From assembly GCA_964346145.1 (NCBI GenBank), contig CAYFTL010000009.1, positions 1 to 64,000 of the forward strand: a stretch of 64,000 bases of DNA, read 5' to 3'. The number at the start of each line of letters is the position of its first letter. Positions within the stretch are counted from its first letter, which is position 1. Source of the stretch: CAYFTL01 sp964346145 (GTDB lineage: Bacteria > Bacillota > Clostridia > Christensenellales > Aristaeellaceae). Shown piece by piece: positions 50,431-60,017 of the stretch. The position numbers were made by a program, and so were the translations under genes. The notes under the pieces were generated by a model, which ran no database searches, was not told the origin of the DNA, and was given only the letters and a program-made list of their open reading frames with translations.

Positions 50431-52996
50431 CCCAGTTCCTCCCATAAGACACATCTACTTTGAGTGGGACTGAAAGCTCTACTATGTTTTCCATGGTCTG
50501 CTGTAGCAAGGTTTGAACCGCTTGGATTTCCTTTTCGGGGGTTTCTATGATCAGTTCGTCGTGCACTTGCAAAATCAAGCGGGCCTCAAAATTGTTTTCG
50601 GCCAGCTTCTGATGTACCTTGACCATGGCCAGCTTGATAATATCTGCGGCCGTGCCCTGAATGGGTGAGTTCATGGCGGCGCGCTCGCCAAAGGAGCGGG
50701 TGTTGTAGTTGGATGAGCGCAGCTCGGGCAAATAACGGCGGCGACCCATTAAGGTGGTAATGTAGCCTTGTTTTTTGCCGGTTTCTACAGCGGCTTCCAT
50801 AAATTTTTTGACGCCGGGATAGCGCTCAAAGTAGTTGTTGATGAACCGTCCTGCCTCGGCGCGGGTGATGCCGATGTTGCGCGCCAAACCAAATTCGGAT
50901 ATGCCGTACACAATGCCGAAGTTTACCGCCTTGGCCGCCGAACGCATATCGGGCGTAACCTGGTCAATGGGTACGCCATATACCTCTGCCGCGGTGCGCT
51001 GGTGAATATCCTGATCCAAGCGAAAGGCTTCCTGCATTACCGGATCGCCCGACATGTGGGCCAGCACACGTAGCTCGATTTGGGAATAGTCGGCATCCAC
51101 CAACACCCAGCCCGGGCGGGCAATGAAAGCTCGGCGGATTTCACGCCCCTGCTCGGTGCGCACCGGAATGTTTTGCAGATTAGGGTCCAAAGAGCTGATG
51201 CGGCCGGTGGCCGTGGAAACCTGATCAAAGCGGGTATGCACCCGGCCGCTGGCATCCACCAACCGGGTTAAGGCCTCGATATAGGTGCTGTTGAGTTTGG
51301 CATAGCGCCGGTATTCTAGAATTTGGGCCACGATGGGATGGAGGTTTACAAGCCCCTCCAACACATCAGCGCTGGTAGAATACCCGGTTGTCGTTTTTTT
51401 GCCGGTAGGCAGGCCCAGTTTGCCAAACAACAATTCGCCGAGTTGTTTGGGAGAATTGATGTTGATGGGTTCTCCGGCCAGTTGGGTAATGCTGTCGGTC
51501 AACTCTGCAATATGTTGACGATAATCGTTGCCCAATTGTTCAAGAGTCGGAAGGTCGATTAAAAACCCTTCGGTTTCCATGTCGTACAAAACCTGGGCGA
51601 GGGGCAGCTCAATATCCAGGTACAATTTGGTCAAATGTTCGTCCTTCATTTGAGGTTTTTGCATTCGGGCGAGTTCATATATGGAGCTGGCCAAACAGTC
51701 CTGTTCGGGTACCAGCCCTTCATCCTCCAACAAGGCTGACAAATCAAATTTTTTGCGTTGCGGCTGAAGCACATATGCGGCCAGCATAACGTCGTGTACC
51801 TGGCCGTTTGGCGCAATGTCTTGGACTGTGAGAACCGGCAGCAGCTTTTTAAAATCATACACGATTTTCGTGCAGGGGGATTTAAGCAGCGGTTTTAACA
51901 ACGGAAGCAGGTCTTCCTCGGCAAACCCGGGATTCAACAAATCGCCGCCCAAGGGGACGTTGGCACGTTGTCCGCTGTCATCGGCAATAGAAACGGAGTT
52001 GCCGATATGTAGCGCCAACGTTTTGGGGTTGAGCTTTTCGAGCCAAGCCTCGAATGCATCCAAGCTATTAAATTGTTGAACCTTTTCCCAGTCGATCCCG
52101 GCATTGTTTCCGTTTTCGATAGGTGCTTCGCTTCCGGTTATTTGCTGAATGCGGGTGGCGATGGTTTTGAGCTTTAGTTCGTGGATCAAGGGCAGCCCAT
52201 CTTGCAAGTCGTGAATGGTACATGCGTTTAAATCAAAATCCACAGGCGCATCGCGCACGATGGTGGCCAGCGCTTTGCTTTCCAGGGCCTGTGCGCGTCC
52301 GTTCATCAGGCGCTCGCGTAGCTTTCCTTTTTCACCGGTATCGGCGCTGTCCAGCGCATTTTCTAAGGAACCGTATTTTTGAACCAGCTTCAGCGCGGTT
52401 TTTTCGCCGATGCCCGCTATGCCGGGAATGTTGTCGGAGCTATCGCCCATCAATCCTTTTACATCGATCAATTGAACCGGAGTCACGCCATATTTTTGTT
52501 GAATATATTCTGGCGTAACCAGCTCGGTTTCGCTGATTCCCCGTTTGGTGTACAAAATATGGGTGTTGTCGTCGGCGAGCTGGAAGGAGTCCCGGTCGCC
52601 GGTAATCAACAGACTCTGGATGCCCCTTTCTTCGCACCATGCGGAAACGGTGCCCAAAATATCGTCGGCCTCAAACCCTTCCAAACCGAGCTGGTGGATG
52701 TGCATATCGCTCAGCAGTTGCTTGATCAATTCCACTTGAGGTTTAAACTCCTCGGGCGTGGGTGCCCGCCCTGCTTTATATTCCGGGTATTGTATATGGC
52801 GGAAGGTGGGGGCGTGCATATCGAAAGCCACGGCGCAGTATGTTGGCTCAAATTCGGTGATGGCCTTGAGCAACATGCTCATAAAGCCGTGAATGGCGTT
52901 GGTATAAACGCCTTGCCCGTTATCCAGCAAGGGCAACGCATGAAACGCGCGAAACATCAAGCTATAGGCATCAATCAAAATAATTTTTTCGGGCAT
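50417..52996 (-). CDS. polA: DNA polymerase I
   Basis: It fills gaps and removes RNA primers. The 859-residue protein has an N-terminal 5'-3' exonuclease (IDAYSLMFRAFHALP, DSSDNIPGIAGIGEKTA) and a complete polymerase domain: motif A DYSQIELRVLAHMSGD, motif B RSAAKAVNFGIVYG, motif C QVHDELIIE. The 3'-5' exonuclease part lacks the DxE motif (it reads LALHIGNS), so proofreading is probably lost, as in Bacillus and Thermus. The ATG at 52996 follows AAAGGAG. Confidence 0.96.
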   Translation of the reverse strand: MPEKIILIDAYSLMFRAFHALPLLDNGQGVYTNAIHGFMSMLLKAITEFEPTYCAVAFDMHAPTFRHIQYPEYKAGRAPTPEEFKPQVELIKQLLSDMHIHQLGLEGFEADDILGTVSAWCEERGIQSLLITGDRDSFQLADDNTHILYTKRGISETELVTPEYIQQKYGVTPVQLIDVKGLMGDSSDNIPGIAGIGEKTALKLVQKYGSLENALDSADTGEKGKLRERLMNGRAQALESKALATIVRDAPVDFDLNACTIHDLQDGLPLIHELKLKTIATRIQQITGSEAPIENGNNAGIDWEKVQQFNSLDAFEAWLEKLNPKTLALHIGNSVSIADDSGQRANVPLGGDLLNPGFAEEDLLPLLKPLLKSPCTKIVYDFKKLLPVLTVQDIAPNGQVHDVMLAAYVLQPQRKKFDLSALLEDEGLVPEQDCLASSIYELARMQKPQMKDEHLTKLYLDIELPLAQVLYDMETEGFLIDLPTLEQLGNDYRQHIAELTDSITQLAGEPININSPKQLGELLFGKLGLPTGKKTTTGYSTSADVLEGLVNLHPIVAQILEYRRYAKLNSTYIEALTRLVDASGRVHTRFDQVSTATGRISSLDPNLQNIPVRTEQGREIRRAFIARPGWVLVDADYSQIELRVLAHMSGDPVMQEAFRLDQDIHQRTAAEVYGVPIDQVTPDMRSAAKAVNFGIVYGISEFGLARNIGITRAEAGRFINNYFERYPGVKKFMEAAVETGKKQGYITTLMGRRRYLPELRSSNYNTRSFGERAAMNSPIQGTAADIIKLAMVKVHQKLAENNFEARLILQVHDELIIETPEKEIQAVQTLLQQTMENIVELSVPLKVDVSYGRNWDDSK

Positions 52997-53035
52997 ACAA
53001 GACTCCTTTGTGTTGGGAAGTTTCAGCATTGGTTT

Positions 53036-53064
53036 ATTATACCGCATTCTTTGGACGATGGCAA
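53036..53064 (-). promoter_or_regulatory. Promoter of the polA operon
   Basis: On the - strand, -35 TTGCCA (53064-53059) and a perfect -10 TATAAT (53041-53036), 17-bp spacer, about 40 nt before the start codon. Confidence 0.75.
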
Positions 53065-53187
53065 AACGGAACAAAGTTTTAATCTTACAGTAATTTTACG
53101 AGAAATCGGGAGCAAATCTCATCTATTTTGGGTCAGGATAGTGTAAGATAGAAAATATGCAAAAATATTAAAGGCGAGTGTTGATGC

Positions 53188-53664
53188 ATGCGGGCAGTTG
53201 CAAAAATGTTAACCGGGATTACTTTGGTCGTTTTGGTTTTTTTGGTGTATGTGTTGTACGGAGGAAATCTGCAGGTGAAACAGGCCGGGGAAGTGCAGGT
53301 GGTTTCGGCAGCAGAACGTGCCCAGGAGTTTGAAGTGCTTAAAAACGCCTTCAATCAAGGAGAGATCAACGATTGGGTGTTTGACAACGAGGAACTGGGT
53401 GAAGCCGATGAATATAGCTTCATCACCGTGCAGATGGATGTAACCAATTATGGCTTGCTGCCCGCTGAACTGGTCAACTTGCGGGTGCGTCCAGCGCAGG
53501 GGAATGTGCTCCAGGTTCCGCAAAACAGTGTGGATGTTACAGGACTTAGTAAAACAAGCATGTCGGTGATGCTGTTGTGCAAGGCAGACGAGGTGCATCC
53601 GCCGGAGCAGGTTTGGCTGGAATATTATGTGTACGGCAGGCCATTGGCCGCGACCATGTCTTAG
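53188..53664 (+). CDS. Membrane-anchored protein of unknown function
   Basis: A 158-residue protein with one N-terminal hydrophobic helix (about residues 7-25) and an extracellular domain predicted to be mainly beta strand, with YSFITVQMDVTNYGLLPAELVNLRV. That pattern resembles DUF4352-like or other immunoglobulin-like extracellular domains, but no family is certain. It is divergent from polA and 67 nt upstream of the MFS gene. Confidence 0.6.
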   Translation: MRAVAKMLTGITLVVLVFLVYVLYGGNLQVKQAGEVQVVSAAERAQEFEVLKNAFNQGEINDWVFDNEELGEADEYSFITVQMDVTNYGLLPAELVNLRVRPAQGNVLQVPQNSVDVTGLSKTSMSVMLLCKADEVHPPEQVWLEYYVYGRPLAATMS

Positions 53665-53731
53665 AGGGATCATCCAAAGAGCAAGATTAAAAACGGTCGT
53701 AAAAAAATAATAAACGTTGAGGTGTATGCCC

Positions 53732-54946
53732 ATGGAGCACAATGCCCCACCCGATATGCGCAAGACCAAATGGACATTTTCGGCGATTGAGGCCATATTT
53801 TGGATGTCGATGACGTTGGCATCATTTCAAGTACTGTTTTTGGAGAGCAGAGGTTTTGACAGCGTTGAAGTTGGCCGGGTAATGGCGATAATGAGCCTGA
53901 TTGGCGTGGTGATGCCCTCGGTTTGGGGCATAGTCTCCGACCGCATGGGTTCGGTGAAGCGCGTCATATTGTTTTTGATTGTGACGATGGGTGCGCTGCG
54001 GTTAGGCATCCCGATAATGGGCAAGCTGCTGCCCAACATGGCTTGGATTTCGGTTGTTTTGTTGCTGGGGATGGGGTTGTTTCAAGTGGGGCCTGCCCCG
54101 CTTTTGGATTCGTGGCTGATGTCGCTGATCGAGCGCCGGGGCGATTTGGATTACAGTTCCATACGCCTTTGGGGGTCCATCGGCTATGCGATTGCGGTTG
54201 CGCTGATGACGCCGTTGATCAATTGGTTTTCGGTGGACGTCATTTTTGTGGTATGCACACTGCTGTCGGTGCCGTTTTTGTATTTGTGCATAAAACAGCC
54301 CGACGTATCGCCGGCGCCCGTCGAGATTGCGAAAGCGGCTCCGGAAAAGACTAGCCCGTTAACGCTATTTAAAAACTTTGGATTTGTAACCCTTCTGATT
54401 TTTAGCATGCTGATCTACTTGCCGACCACCAGCGTCACACTCTACATCAGCTATATGTTTAAAGAAATCGGCCAGGATGCCAGCATGCTGGGCGTGCTGA
54501 TTGGGCTTAGGACGGTGATGGAAGCGCCGGGTATGATCTTGCACAGCAAACTCAGAAAGCGCTACACCGCTCCAGCCATCATGCTGCTGTCGGCGGTATT
54601 GTATGTGCTGGAAATGTTTTTGTACAAGTATGCCCAATCGGTGCCCTTCTTGATGGTGCTGGGTGCGCTGGACGGTTTCAGCTACGGATTGCTGTTGCCA
54701 GGTTTGGTTTCCTACTCTGCTCAGTTGGCCCCCGAATCGCTGCGCTCCACCGCACAGGCGCTGAGCAATACAGTGTGCAACAATGTGGCCGGTGTGTTGC
54801 TTGGGTTGATCGGTGGGCCGGTGATTGCCCAGTTTGGCGCCAGGCGCATGTACGTGTCGATCAGCTTGTTGGCGCTGATTGCCGGTGTGCTGTTCTTATC
54901 CTCCCAAATGTGGATGCGCCGCCGCCAGCAAGCCAAAGAGTTTTAA
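53732..54946 (+). CDS. MFS transporter
   Basis: A 404-residue membrane protein with about twelve helices. The loop between helices 2 and 3 reads GIVSDRMGSVKR, a standard MFS motif. Internal DYSSIRLWGSIGYA resembles the MFS_1-like group that includes LacY/nucleoside-type carriers. The ATG at 53732 lies 7 nt after GAGGTG; starts at 53717 and 53726 fall on or before that site. Substrate unknown. Confidence 0.88.
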   Translation: MEHNAPPDMRKTKWTFSAIEAIFWMSMTLASFQVLFLESRGFDSVEVGRVMAIMSLIGVVMPSVWGIVSDRMGSVKRVILFLIVTMGALRLGIPIMGKLLPNMAWISVVLLLGMGLFQVGPAPLLDSWLMSLIERRGDLDYSSIRLWGSIGYAIAVALMTPLINWFSVDVIFVVCTLLSVPFLYLCIKQPDVSPAPVEIAKAAPEKTSPLTLFKNFGFVTLLIFSMLIYLPTTSVTLYISYMFKEIGQDASMLGVLIGLRTVMEAPGMILHSKLRKRYTAPAIMLLSAVLYVLEMFLYKYAQSVPFLMVLGALDGFSYGLLLPGLVSYSAQLAPESLRSTAQALSNTVCNNVAGVLLGLIGGPVIAQFGARRMYVSISLLALIAGVLFLSSQMWMRRRQQAKEF

Positions 54947-54952
54947 GTTTTT

Positions 54953-54985
54953 AAGCCGTGCAAGGGTTGCTTGCGCGGCTTTTTT
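54953..54985 (+). terminator. Terminator after the MFS gene
   Basis: A 12-bp stem with one wobble pair (54953-54964 with 54970-54981) and a five-base loop, followed by a T-run. Confidence 0.92.
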
Positions 54986-55046
54986 GTTAAGAAAGCAGCG
55001 GAGATCAAGGGAATATGGCAGTTTTGTGGCATATCTTTCAATGCTG

Positions 55047-55074
55047 TTGCGCCCTCCATTAAATAGGTTATAAT
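55047..55074 (+). promoter_or_regulatory. Promoter of the two-component system
   Basis: -35 TTGCGC (55047-55052) and a perfect -10 TATAAT (55069-55074) with a 16-bp spacer, about 30 nt before the response-regulator start. Confidence 0.7.
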
Positions 55075-55104
55075 AAATTTATCAAAGGGAATGAGGTGTT
55101 GTAT

Positions 55105-55797
55105 ATGGCGCGTGTGCCTCTTATTTTAATTTGCGATGACGACCCGGTGGTTCACGAATCCCTCGGGCTCTATTTGGACTCGGAAGGCTACGAATACGCT
55201 TCGGCTTTTAATGGAGAAGAAGCGCTGGAAATGGTGGATAGGGTGCAGCCGGATCTGATGATTTTAGACATCATGATGCCCAAGATGTCGGGTATTGATG
55301 TGTGTCGCGAAGTGCGCAAGGATAAGGCGCTGCCCATCATTATGCTCACGGCGAAGAGTGAAGAGATCGACAGGATCCTCGGGCTTGAACTCGGGGCAGA
55401 CGACTATATTGTAAAGCCCTTCAGCCCACGGGAAGTGTTGGCGCGAATCAAAGCGGTGTTGCGGCGCTTTTCTGAGCCCACTCCGGTGGACGACAACATT
55501 GTGCGTTTTGCTCAGCTGGAAATCAATTTGAACAATTATCAGGTGCGTGCCAAGGGTGAGATTATTCCGTTTACACCCAAGGAAGTGGAAATTTTGCACA
55601 TGCTTGCGGCGAGTGCTGGACAGGTTTTTACGCGGGAACAGATCCTTTCCCAAGTGTGGGGATACGACTATTTCGGAGACACTCGCACGGTGGACACGCA
55701 CATTAAGCGCATCCGTCAGAAGTTGCCCAGCGACCATGTGCCCTGGCAGCTGAAAACGGTGTACGGGGTAGGGTATAAATTCGAGGTTGATGCATGA
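55105..55797 (+). CDS. OmpR/PhoB-type response regulator
   Basis: A 230-residue regulator with a receiver domain (acidic pocket D11-D13, phosphate acceptor D55 in LILDIMMPKMSG, K in DDYIVKPFSP) and a winged-helix DNA-binding domain with TRTVDTHIKRIRQKL and VYGVGYKF. The ATG at 55105 follows GAGGTG. It overlaps the kinase by 4 nt (ATGA) and is its expected partner. The stimulus is unknown. Confidence 0.95.
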   Translation: MARVPLILICDDDPVVHESLGLYLDSEGYEYASAFNGEEALEMVDRVQPDLMILDIMMPKMSGIDVCREVRKDKALPIIMLTAKSEEIDRILGLELGADDYIVKPFSPREVLARIKAVLRRFSEPTPVDDNIVRFAQLEINLNNYQVRAKGEIIPFTPKEVEILHMLAASAGQVFTREQILSQVWGYDYFGDTRTVDTHIKRIRQKLPSDHVPWQLKTVYGVGYKFEVDA

Positions 55798-57617
55798 CTG
55801 GGCGCAGGAAACACAATTTGCTGCTTCGCCGCATCTTTTTGTTGGTGGTGGCGGCGGTCGTTCTTACCGCGCTGTTCACGACTGCGGTGTACAACGTGGT
55901 TTCTCGTTCTGTGTTTGCCGAAATGAAGATACAAGAGCTGGTACCCAAAGCCAAGCGTTTTAGCCACTTTGCCCTTGCCTACCAAAAAGGCAGGATCAGC
56001 CGGGAATATATGGATGCTTTTTTGTTCATGACCAAAGGAACGGCATCCTCCTCTTCGTTGCTAAACGCCTATGTTATGCTGGTGGACGTCAAAGGGGAAG
56101 TGTGGCCCAGCAACACTTTGCTGGAAGAGGGAGACACAAAGCGCATGCTGGACCGGTTTGCCCAACCGATTTTCAACGGGGATTTTTCTGAGCAGACCGG
56201 GTTGATCGACTCTTCGGTGGGAGATATGGTTTGTGTGTCGGTTCCGGTGATCGATCAGCGGGGTGCCGTAACTGGCGTAGTGCTCTTGTTCGTGCCGATG
56301 ATGGAGGCCATGGCAGCGATGAACAGCTTGAACAGCGCGCTGTTTATATCGCTGATGGTAGTTATCCCCATCGTGGCGCTGTTGACGCTTCTGGTCAGCA
56401 GCAGGATCGTAAGGCCGCTTAGACAAATGCGGGATGTGGCGATTGCCATGGCCGGCGGCGACTTTACGATTCAAGCAGACGATGTGCAGCTGGGCGAAGT
56501 GGGGCAGCTGGGGCGTTCGCTCAACTATCTGTCGCGCAGGCTGTCGAGCACAATCAGCGATTTGCGCGTGGAGCGCAACCGCCTGCGCCAAACGGTGGAC
56601 GGGCTGAGCGAAGGCATCATTGCTGTGGACACGCTGTGCAACGTAAACCATTACAATCGGGCGCTTATGCGCATGTTTGAAAGCCAGCGACGACAGAGCG
56701 ATGACGATAGGTTAAACTTGATTCCGGATGCCGAGATCTGGAAAGATTTGGAAAAGGCGGTCAACCATGGCGAGGCTTCGGAGCGCAATATTTTGCTGCC
56801 CGATCGGGTGCTGCGTGCGCGCATCACTCCCTTAGAGGATACAGAACATGCCATAGTCGGTGCAGTAGGGCTGATTAGCGATATCACCCAAAGCGAGCGG
56901 CTGGAGCGCACGCGCCGGGATTACGTGGCCAACGTGTCCCACGAAATGCGTACGCCGTTGACGGCGATGCGGGCGTTGGTGGAGCCGATGCGCGAAGGTA
57001 TGGTAAAATCGGAAACTACCCGACAGCGCTATTATGACATTTTGCTGCGCGAAACCATGCGCTTATCGCGGTTGATAGACGATTTGCTGGAGTTGTCCAG
57101 GTTGCAAAGCGGCGCGTTGGCACTGGATACAAAGCCCTTGTCGTTGAAACAGCTGTTGATGGATTTGAACGAAAAATTCACTTATACGGCAGAAGAGTCG
57201 GGGCTGGAGTTCTCTTTGGAAGTGGATGTGGAAAGCTGTCCCATGGTAGTGACCAATGCGGATCGGGTGGAACAGGTGCTGGTGATTCTGCTGGACAACG
57301 CTATAAAATATACGGGCATTGCCAAGCAGGACAGCGAAGACATTGGGAAGGTAAGCTTGTCTGCAAGATGGGATGAACACAAGGTTTATCTATCGGTGAG
57401 TGACAATGGTCCGGGCATATCGGAGGCCGACGTACCTTATGTGTTTGACCGGTTCTACAAGGTGGACAAGGCGCACAGCGGGCTGGGTTCCGGTTTGGGT
57501 TTGTCTATAGCCAAAGAATTGCTGAACTGGATGGACGAAACTATAGAAGTGCGCAGCAAGCTTGGAGAAGGCTCTACATTTACCTTTAGTTTGACCCGTT
57601 TGAGGTCGGAGGAATGA
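55794..57617 (+). CDS. PhoR/WalK-type sensor histidine kinase
   Basis: The 607-residue kinase has two membrane helices (about residues 12-33 and 180-205) flanking an extracellular sensor of about 145 residues. A HAMP domain (VSSRIVRPLRQMRDVAIAMA), a PAS-like domain (about 262-370) and HisKA with H383 (NVSHEMRTPLTAM) follow. The ATP domain has DNAIKYT, DNGPGI and GLGSGLGLSIAKE. The layout fits cell-envelope sensing kinases; the signal is not known. Confidence 0.94.
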   Translation: MTGRRKHNLLLRRIFLLVVAAVVLTALFTTAVYNVVSRSVFAEMKIQELVPKAKRFSHFALAYQKGRISREYMDAFLFMTKGTASSSSLLNAYVMLVDVKGEVWPSNTLLEEGDTKRMLDRFAQPIFNGDFSEQTGLIDSSVGDMVCVSVPVIDQRGAVTGVVLLFVPMMEAMAAMNSLNSALFISLMVVIPIVALLTLLVSSRIVRPLRQMRDVAIAMAGGDFTIQADDVQLGEVGQLGRSLNYLSRRLSSTISDLRVERNRLRQTVDGLSEGIIAVDTLCNVNHYNRALMRMFESQRRQSDDDRLNLIPDAEIWKDLEKAVNHGEASERNILLPDRVLRARITPLEDTEHAIVGAVGLISDITQSERLERTRRDYVANVSHEMRTPLTAMRALVEPMREGMVKSETTRQRYYDILLRETMRLSRLIDDLLELSRLQSGALALDTKPLSLKQLLMDLNEKFTYTAEESGLEFSLEVDVESCPMVVTNADRVEQVLVILLDNAIKYTGIAKQDSEDIGKVSLSARWDEHKVYLSVSDNGPGISEADVPYVFDRFYKVDKAHSGLGSGLGLSIAKELLNWMDETIEVRSKLGEGSTFTFSLTRLRSEE

Positions 57618-57622
57618 TCAAT

Positions 57623-57662
57623 ACAACAAAACACCGCGCAATTTTGCGCGGTGTTTTGTTGT
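57623..57662. terminator. Bidirectional terminator between kinase and tex
   Basis: A perfect 18-bp stem (57623-57640 with 57645-57662) with a 4-nt loop and A/T-rich flanks. It ends both convergent units. Confidence 0.93.
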
Positions 57663-57670
57663 ATAAGAGG

Positions 57671-59824
57671 TTATAGATCGTTTTCGCGCATGGTCAGGCT
57701 GATGCGTTTTCGAGCTTTATCGACCTCTAGCACCCAAACGGTGACCAGATCGCCCACTTGAACGATTTCTGAAGGGTGGCGTACAAACTTGTTGGCCAAC
57801 CGGGAGATGTGGACCAAGCCATCTTGATGCACTCCGATGTCTACAAAGGCGCCAAAGTCGATAACGTTTCGCACGGTGCCTTGCAGCTTCATGCCCGGAG
57901 CAAGGGCGTCGATATCCAGCACGTCGCGGCGGAGCAGCGGCTGGGGCAGTTCGTCGCGCGGGTCGCGGCCAGGTTTTTCCAGCTCTTTTAAAATATCTTT
58001 CAAAGTGGGATCGCCCATGTCCATTTTTTCGGCCAGAGCAGTCACTCCCAATTTGTTGGCTTCTTCTACGATTTGTCGGTTTTTGCCCGATTGAAGATCT
58101 TTTTTAGTGAAATTTAGCTGCTTGATGAGCGCGTGGGTGGCTTTATAGCTTTCTGGGTGAATGCCCGTGTTGTCCAAGGGTTCGTCGCTTTCCAAGATGC
58201 GCAAAAAGCCTGCGCACTGTTCGAAGGCTTTCGCGCCCAATTTGCGCACTTCTTTTAGCTGTTTGCGGTTGGTAAAGGCGCCGTGTTCCTCTCGGTAGGC
58301 GATAATATTGGAGGCAAGTGCAGGGCCGATGCCAGAGACGTAGGCCAGCAAGGGGGCAGAAGCGGTGTTTAAATTTATGCCCACAGAATTTACGCAGCCT
58401 TCCACCACGCCGCCCAACACTTCGTCTAAACGGGATTCCTTCATATCGTGCTGGTATTGTCCGACGCCGATGGATTTGGGATCCACCTTTACCAGCTCGG
58501 CCAACGGATCCTGGAGGCGGCGGGCGATAGAGATGGCCGAGCGCACCGACACGTCATAGTCTGGAAACTCCTGAGCAGCTAGCTTGGACGCGGAATACAC
58601 CGATGCACCCGCTTCGTTTACAATAATGTAGGCGGTGCTCAGCTGATGCTTTTCGATTAAATCGGCTACAAAAACTTCGGTTTCCCGGGAAGCGGTTCCG
58701 TTGCCGATGGCGATCACGCCGACGCTGTGTTGCTGAATCACCTGCAATACGGTGTGGGCCGATCCGACTAAATCCATACGCGGAGCCGTAGGATAAATGA
58801 CCCCGGTGCCTTTTACATTGCCCAATTGGTCGATGATCGCCCATTTGCAACCGTTGCGGTAGCCGGGATCCAGGCCCAAGATGGTGCAATCGCGCACTGG
58901 CGGCTGCATAAGCAATTGGCGCAGATTGGTGCCAAATACGCGCAACGCGTTCTCGGAAGCACGCACGGTCAATTCGGTTCGAATTTCCCGTTCGATGGAA
59001 GGTTTGATCAAACGCTTGTAGCTGTCTTCGATGGCTTGCTCTATCGCGCCGGCGCAGGGGGAGGCCGAATTTTTGAGCCAGCGGCGGCGAATTGCATTCA
59101 AGGCGGCTGCTTCGTCCGGGTTTAATTTTACCTTGAGCAGTTCTTCGCGCTCGCCGCGGTTGATGGCCAGCACGTGATAATCTTGCACCTTGGGCAGCTT
59201 TTCCTCGAATTCGTAATACATCCGGAAAACCGAGTCTTGATCGGTGGCGGCCGTAGTCTGCAAAGTTGCGCTTCGCATAGCCTGTTCGCGCAGCAGCTTT
59301 CTGTTGGCGGCGTCGTCGGACATGTCTTCAGCTAGGATGTCGATCGCGCCATCAAGAGCAGCCTGGGCATCGGGCACATCCTTTTCGGCGGAAATATATT
59401 CGGCGGCCATGGCCAAAGGCTCTGCCAGGCTTGGCAACACCAACAGCCGCGCAGCCAAGGGTTCGAGGCCTTTTTCCCGGGCGATAGTGCCGCGGGTGCG
59501 CCGCTTGGGCTTGTAAGGGCGGTATAGGTCTTCTACCTCGGTAAGAGTTTGTACGTTTGAGAGCTGTTGTGCCAGCAGCTCGCTAAAAATGCCTTGCTCT
59601 TCCAACAACGCCTGCACTTCCTGTTTGCGCTTGGCCAGCGAACGGAGCGATTGGAGCCGGTCAGACAAATCGCGCAGCAGCTGGTCATCCATGGAGCCTG
59701 TCAGCTCTTTTCTATAGCGGGCAATGAAAGGCACGCTGTTGCCCTCGTCCAACAATGTGACGATGTTTTGGACAATGGCCTGTTTTAATTGAAATTGATC
59801 ACACAATCGTTGTATAATATCCAT
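57671..59824 (-). CDS. Tex-family RNA-binding transcription accessory protein
   Basis: A 717-residue protein with the Tex layout: N-terminal helical domain with VPFIARYRKELTGSMDD, a YqgF-like RNase H fold (TILGLDPGYRNGCKWAIID), a helix-hairpin-helix region (YVSGIGPALASNIIAYREE) and a C-terminal S1 domain (GAFVDIGVHQDGLVHIS). Tex proteins bind nucleic acid and affect transcription and stress tolerance. The ATG at 59824 has AAAGGG upstream. Confidence 0.94.
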   Translation of the reverse strand: MDIIQRLCDQFQLKQAIVQNIVTLLDEGNSVPFIARYRKELTGSMDDQLLRDLSDRLQSLRSLAKRKQEVQALLEEQGIFSELLAQQLSNVQTLTEVEDLYRPYKPKRRTRGTIAREKGLEPLAARLLVLPSLAEPLAMAAEYISAEKDVPDAQAALDGAIDILAEDMSDDAANRKLLREQAMRSATLQTTAATDQDSVFRMYYEFEEKLPKVQDYHVLAINRGEREELLKVKLNPDEAAALNAIRRRWLKNSASPCAGAIEQAIEDSYKRLIKPSIEREIRTELTVRASENALRVFGTNLRQLLMQPPVRDCTILGLDPGYRNGCKWAIIDQLGNVKGTGVIYPTAPRMDLVGSAHTVLQVIQQHSVGVIAIGNGTASRETEVFVADLIEKHQLSTAYIIVNEAGASVYSASKLAAQEFPDYDVSVRSAISIARRLQDPLAELVKVDPKSIGVGQYQHDMKESRLDEVLGGVVEGCVNSVGINLNTASAPLLAYVSGIGPALASNIIAYREEHGAFTNRKQLKEVRKLGAKAFEQCAGFLRILESDEPLDNTGIHPESYKATHALIKQLNFTKKDLQSGKNRQIVEEANKLGVTALAEKMDMGDPTLKDILKELEKPGRDPRDELPQPLLRRDVLDIDALAPGMKLQGTVRNVIDFGAFVDIGVHQDGLVHISRLANKFVRHPSEIVQVGDLVTVWVLEVDKARKRISLTMRENDL

Positions 59825-59859
59825 AGGGATCGCCCTTTCTGATTAGGTTTGCAGTGGAA

Positions 59860-59888
59860 AGTATACCACGGCGATTAAAGCTTGTCGA
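59860..59888 (-). promoter_or_regulatory. Promoter of tex
   Basis: On the - strand, -35 TCGACA (59888-59883) and -10 TATACT (59865-59860), 17-bp spacer, about 35 nt before the start codon. Confidence 0.6.
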
Positions 59889-59956
59889 ACATATGCGCAT
59901 TTGTGCGTTAAATTGTATGATTTATGCCTGCAATTTGGGTATTTAAACGCGATGGG

Positions 59957-59985
59957 TTGACCGAGGATAAGGGCGAAGATACAAT
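59957..59985 (+). promoter_or_regulatory. Promoter of the xpaC-telA-lemA-TPM operon
   Basis: -35 TTGACC (59957-59962) and -10 TACAAT (59980-59985), 17-bp spacer, about 32 nt before the xpaC start. Confidence 0.75.
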
Positions 59986-60017
59986 ATGTTTAGAATGATT
60001 AAAAGGTGTTGATTATT

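Noticed and set aside
59876..59900. Possible second LexA box upstream of tex (CGAACATATG)
   Set aside because: Only one half-site matches; the other arm reads GCGCA instead of GTTCG.
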